A stretch of DNA of 64,000 nucleotides from Desulfoscipio geothermicus (GTDB taxonomy: Bacteria; Bacillota; Desulfotomaculia; Desulfotomaculales; Desulfallaceae). The stretch's first letter is position 1. Each line of letters opens with the position of its first letter. Location of the stretch: contig JAENYS010000012.1 in assembly GCA_016841645.1 (NCBI GenBank), positions 1 to 64,000 of the forward strand. Reading direction: 5' to 3'. Position numbers and translations under genes: made by a program. The notes under the pieces are model-generated. The model was not told the origin of the DNA. It saw only the letters and a program-made list of their open reading frames with translations, and made no database searches. This document shows positions 61,494 to 64,000 of this stretch, one piece after another.

Positions 61494-64000
61494 CTAGATT
61501 TTTTCTACTTTCACTGCACATACCTTATACTCGCCGGTTTTAGTGACCGGATCCAAAGCTGCACTGGTCAAAGCGTTGGTGGGAGTCTTCTCGTAATGGA
61601 AAGACATCCAAACAATACCCGGGGGAACCCGATCAGTCACTTTAAATTTGGTAGTAACCCCTCCACGCCGCGAAATTACTTTAGCAGTTTCACCGTTATG
61701 CAGCTCAAAACGTGCGGCATCTTCCGGGTTAATTTCGGCATATTCCTCCGACCACATACTGTTTATAGCAATGGAATATGGCGTAGTCACATTGTAGTGA
61801 TACAGTATACGACCTGTAGATAGTAATAACGGATACTCCTGATCCGGCAATTCCGCAGGCGGTATATGTTCGATAGACTGGAACAGGCCCTTACCCCTGG
61901 TAAATACACTGGCGTGCAAATAAGGAGTACCCGGGTGATCAGCAGTGGGGCATGGCCACTGGATGCCCTGCCTATCGATACGGGTATAACTTATACCACC
62001 GTAAGACGGCGTAAGGGACGCCATTTCATTAAAAATTTCCTCAGCACTCCCATAGCTTGCGGGGTACCCCATCTTTGTACAAAGTTCTGCTATGACCTGC
62101 CGGTTGGTTTTCCCCGGCAAAGGCTCTATTGCTTTTCTAACTCGCTGCACCCGGCGCTCGGTACTGGTAAAAGTGCCATCCGTTTCCGCGAAACTGGCGG
62201 CGGGCAGGATCACATCAGCGTATTCTGCGGTTTCAGTCAAAAACAGTTCATGAACCACCAAAAACTCCAACTTCTTAAGGCCGGAACGAATATGGTTGCT
62301 GTTGGGATCAGTGAGCACAGGGTTTTCACCGAGAATATACATCGCTTTCAACTCTCCGGAGTTGGCTCGCTCGAACATTTCAGGAATCGTCAACCCAATA
62401 TCACCGGGTAAGGAAACACCCCAGGCAGTCTCGAATTTTTCCCGGGCCGCCGGCTCAATCACTTTCTGATAACCTGTGAATACATTAGGCAGTGCACCCA
62501 TGTCACAGGCACCCTGCACGTTATTCTGACCACGTATCGGGTTAACACCGGTACCCGGTCGTCCCAAATGCCCGGTAAGCATAGCCAGGTTGGCAATGCT
62601 CATGACATTGTTTGTTCCACATACGTGTTCAGTAATACCCAGGGTATAAAAAGTCATCGCTTTATCAGTGCCGGCATATAGACGGGCCACTGTATAAAGA
62701 TCTTGGACCGGTATACCGGTCAGACCGGACACATAATCAGGTGTATATTTTTCAACGCTTTCCTCTAATGCCTCGAAATTTTCAGTTCGCTCTTCGACAA
62801 AGGGCTTATCATAAAGCTCTTCACTAATGATGATATTCATTAGACCGTTAAGAAACGGTATATCGGTACCAGGCTGGATACGCAGCCAGTAATCGGCTTC
62901 CTCCGCCAGTTCTATCCGCCGTGGATCCACTACAATGAGTTTTGCTCCCCGGCGTGCCGCCTGCCTCATTTTATAACCAATCACCGGGTGAGCTTCAGTG
63001 GTATTAGTACCTACTAAAAACAATAACTCAGCTTGGTCAATCTCAGAAATTGAATTGGTCATCGCGCCGCTGCCGAAAGAAGTGGCCAGACCGGCCACCG
63101 TCGGAGCGTGTCAGGTACGGGCACAATGATCTACGTTATTTGTGCCCATCACCCCCCTGGTAAACTTTTGCATCAGGTAATTCTCTTCATTGGTACACCT
63201 GGCCGAACTTAGGGCGGCAAAGCTATCAGAGCCGTACTTATTTTTAACTTCGTTTAGCCGGTCAGCAATTAAATTCAGTGCCTCGTCCCAGGATGCAGGT
63301 TCAAAATTCCCGTTGCGTTTAATTAATGGAGTAATTAACCGGCGATCGTTATAAATAAAGTCCCAGCCGAATCTGCCTTTAACACAAAGGGCACGGCCGT
63401 TTACCACACTATCAGGGCTTGTTTTAACCCCCACCACGCGGTTATCTTTGACACACAAGTCAAAATTACAGCCGGTACCGCAAAATGGACAGGTGGTTCT
63501 AACTTTTTGCAATTCCCAGCTTCTGGCCTTACCATGCATCTGCTTTTCCGTCAATGCTCCGGTCGGACAAACTGCAACGCATTGACCACAAAAAACGCAA
63601 TCGGATTCCACATAGGCAACATCACCCGCCGTGGTTACCTTGCGATTGTATCCACGATACATGTATGACAGGTTATCCTTGCCGGTCATTTCTTCGCAGG
63701 CTCTTACGCAGGCACCGCACTGAATACATCTGTTCAAGTCACGAATAATAAATGGATTGCTTTCATCAACTGCATAGTTGTGCTTCTCTCCCACAAAGCG
63801 ACTGCCTTTAACGCCATATTGATAGGCGTAATCAGCTAATCGGCAATCTCCCATCTTGTCACAGGTCATGCAATCCAGAGGATGGTTAGCGATCAGCAGT
63901 TCAAGTATGGTTCTGCGCGCTTCAACGACAGCAGGCGACTCAGTGTACACTACCATCCCGGGCGTTATTGGTGTTACGCATGAAGCGGGCAAGAGCATAT
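61494..64000 (-). CDS. fdhA: selenocysteine-containing formate dehydrogenase catalytic subunit (5' end outside)
   Basis: About 835 residues are visible. From the N-terminal side: NuoG-like cluster binding (H-P-L-D-C-M-T-C-D), two [4Fe-4S] (C-I-Q-C-G-A-C-V-R-A-C-E and C-V-F-C-G-Q-C-V-A-V-C-P), a further [4Fe-4S] (C-P-F-C-G-T-G-C-N) and the Mo/W-MGD domain. TGA at 63111-63113 lies in the frame C-A-R-T-[TGA]-H-A-P-T-V, where Sec binds the metal in FdhF-type enzymes. A SECIS hairpin lies just after it. The two halves are one gene, not a frameshift. It oxidises formate or reduces CO2, probably with Fd/NAD partners outside the window. The frame is open to the window edge. Confidence 0.95.
63082..63098 (-). 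promoter_or_regulatory. SECIS hairpin of fdhA
   Basis: Minus strand: GTGGCC, loop GGTCT, GGCCAC, 12 bases after the UGA. The GGUCU apical loop is the one seen in Escherichia coli fdhF, which binds SelB. Confidence 0.88.

Noticed and set aside
63098-63113. Two separate genes or a frameshift in the formate dehydrogenase
   Set aside because: Both parts are in one frame, the interruption is a UGA at the Sec position and a SECIS hairpin follows.

Overview
The window looks like chromosome from a Gram-positive, endospore-forming, strictly anaerobic member of the Desulfotomaculum/Pelotomaculum-type clostridia. Support: an alpha/beta-type small acid-soluble spore protein, SpoVB and a Spo0E-like protein; many Mo/W-cofactor genes; a selenocysteine formate dehydrogenase; an HdrD-like membrane Fe-S oxidoreductase; strong AGGAGG ribosome sites; frequent TTG/GTG starts; and a CIRCE-controlled groESL. 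The genus is an inference from content; nothing in the window fixes it.

Layout. 1-3.5 kb is a decayed mobile island: a frameshifted large serine recombinase embedded in GGGGTC-rich and 24-bp tandem-repeat DNA, an ORF-poor GC-rich stretch, a MNT/HEPN toxin-antitoxin pair, the 3' half of a tRNA-Thr and the C-terminal tail of a tyrosine integrase (an old attachment site). 3.5-8.1 kb holds pckA and small membrane or hypothetical genes. 8.1-19.8 kb is a phosphate locus: pit, phoP-phoR, pstS, phoU, pstB, pstA, pstC and a second phoU, with Pho-box-like direct repeats before phoP, pit, pstS and pstC. Two remnants, a phoR 3' fragment near pit and a pstB C-terminal ghost before the second phoU, show that parts of this locus were duplicated and then decayed. 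arsC and a PHP phosphatase lie inside it. 19.8-30.2 kb holds a CDF metal exporter behind a NiCo-type riboswitch, two lipoproteins, MenA, an ABC-F ATPase, SpoVB, Ogt, several gene fragments and a phage lysis relic. 30.2-32.4 kb is groESL with a perfect CIRCE.

32.6-47.2 kb is a molybdenum/tungsten cofactor region: mog, moeA fused to a binding-protein domain, two further moeA genes, a MoeA-like molybdopterin-binding protein, mobB, a CoxE-like VWA protein, a ferredoxin-nitroreductase fusion, a DMSO-reductase-family molybdo/tungstoenzyme and fdhD. The selenocysteine formate dehydrogenase at the right edge (61.5-64 kb, UGA at 63111-63113 with a SECIS hairpin) is a likely client. Four intact Mo/W-cofactor (MOCO-type) riboswitches occur: 38.7, 42.6, 43.4 and 55.4 kb. 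One is an orphan with no gene behind it, one is followed by decayed tandem copies of its own 3' half and terminator, and one precedes an Fe-S oxidoreductase/acyl-CoA ligase pair.

47.2-61.3 kb carries DUF503, a small membrane protein, malic enzyme with an ACT domain, a HTH/zinc-ribbon protein, a CBS protein, a SASP, a DtxR/MntR-type regulator next to feoA and a FeoB split into two overlapping genes, the Fe-S oxidoreductase and CoA ligase, cardiolipin synthase and a small HTH protein.

Most unusual items: the riboswitch array and orphan riboswitch; a multi-stem RNA-like element just before the oxidoreductase start (43955-44045); a cysteine-rich reading frame continuing in frame past the UAG of the moeA-fusion gene; the split FeoB; and the duplicated and decayed Pho locus.
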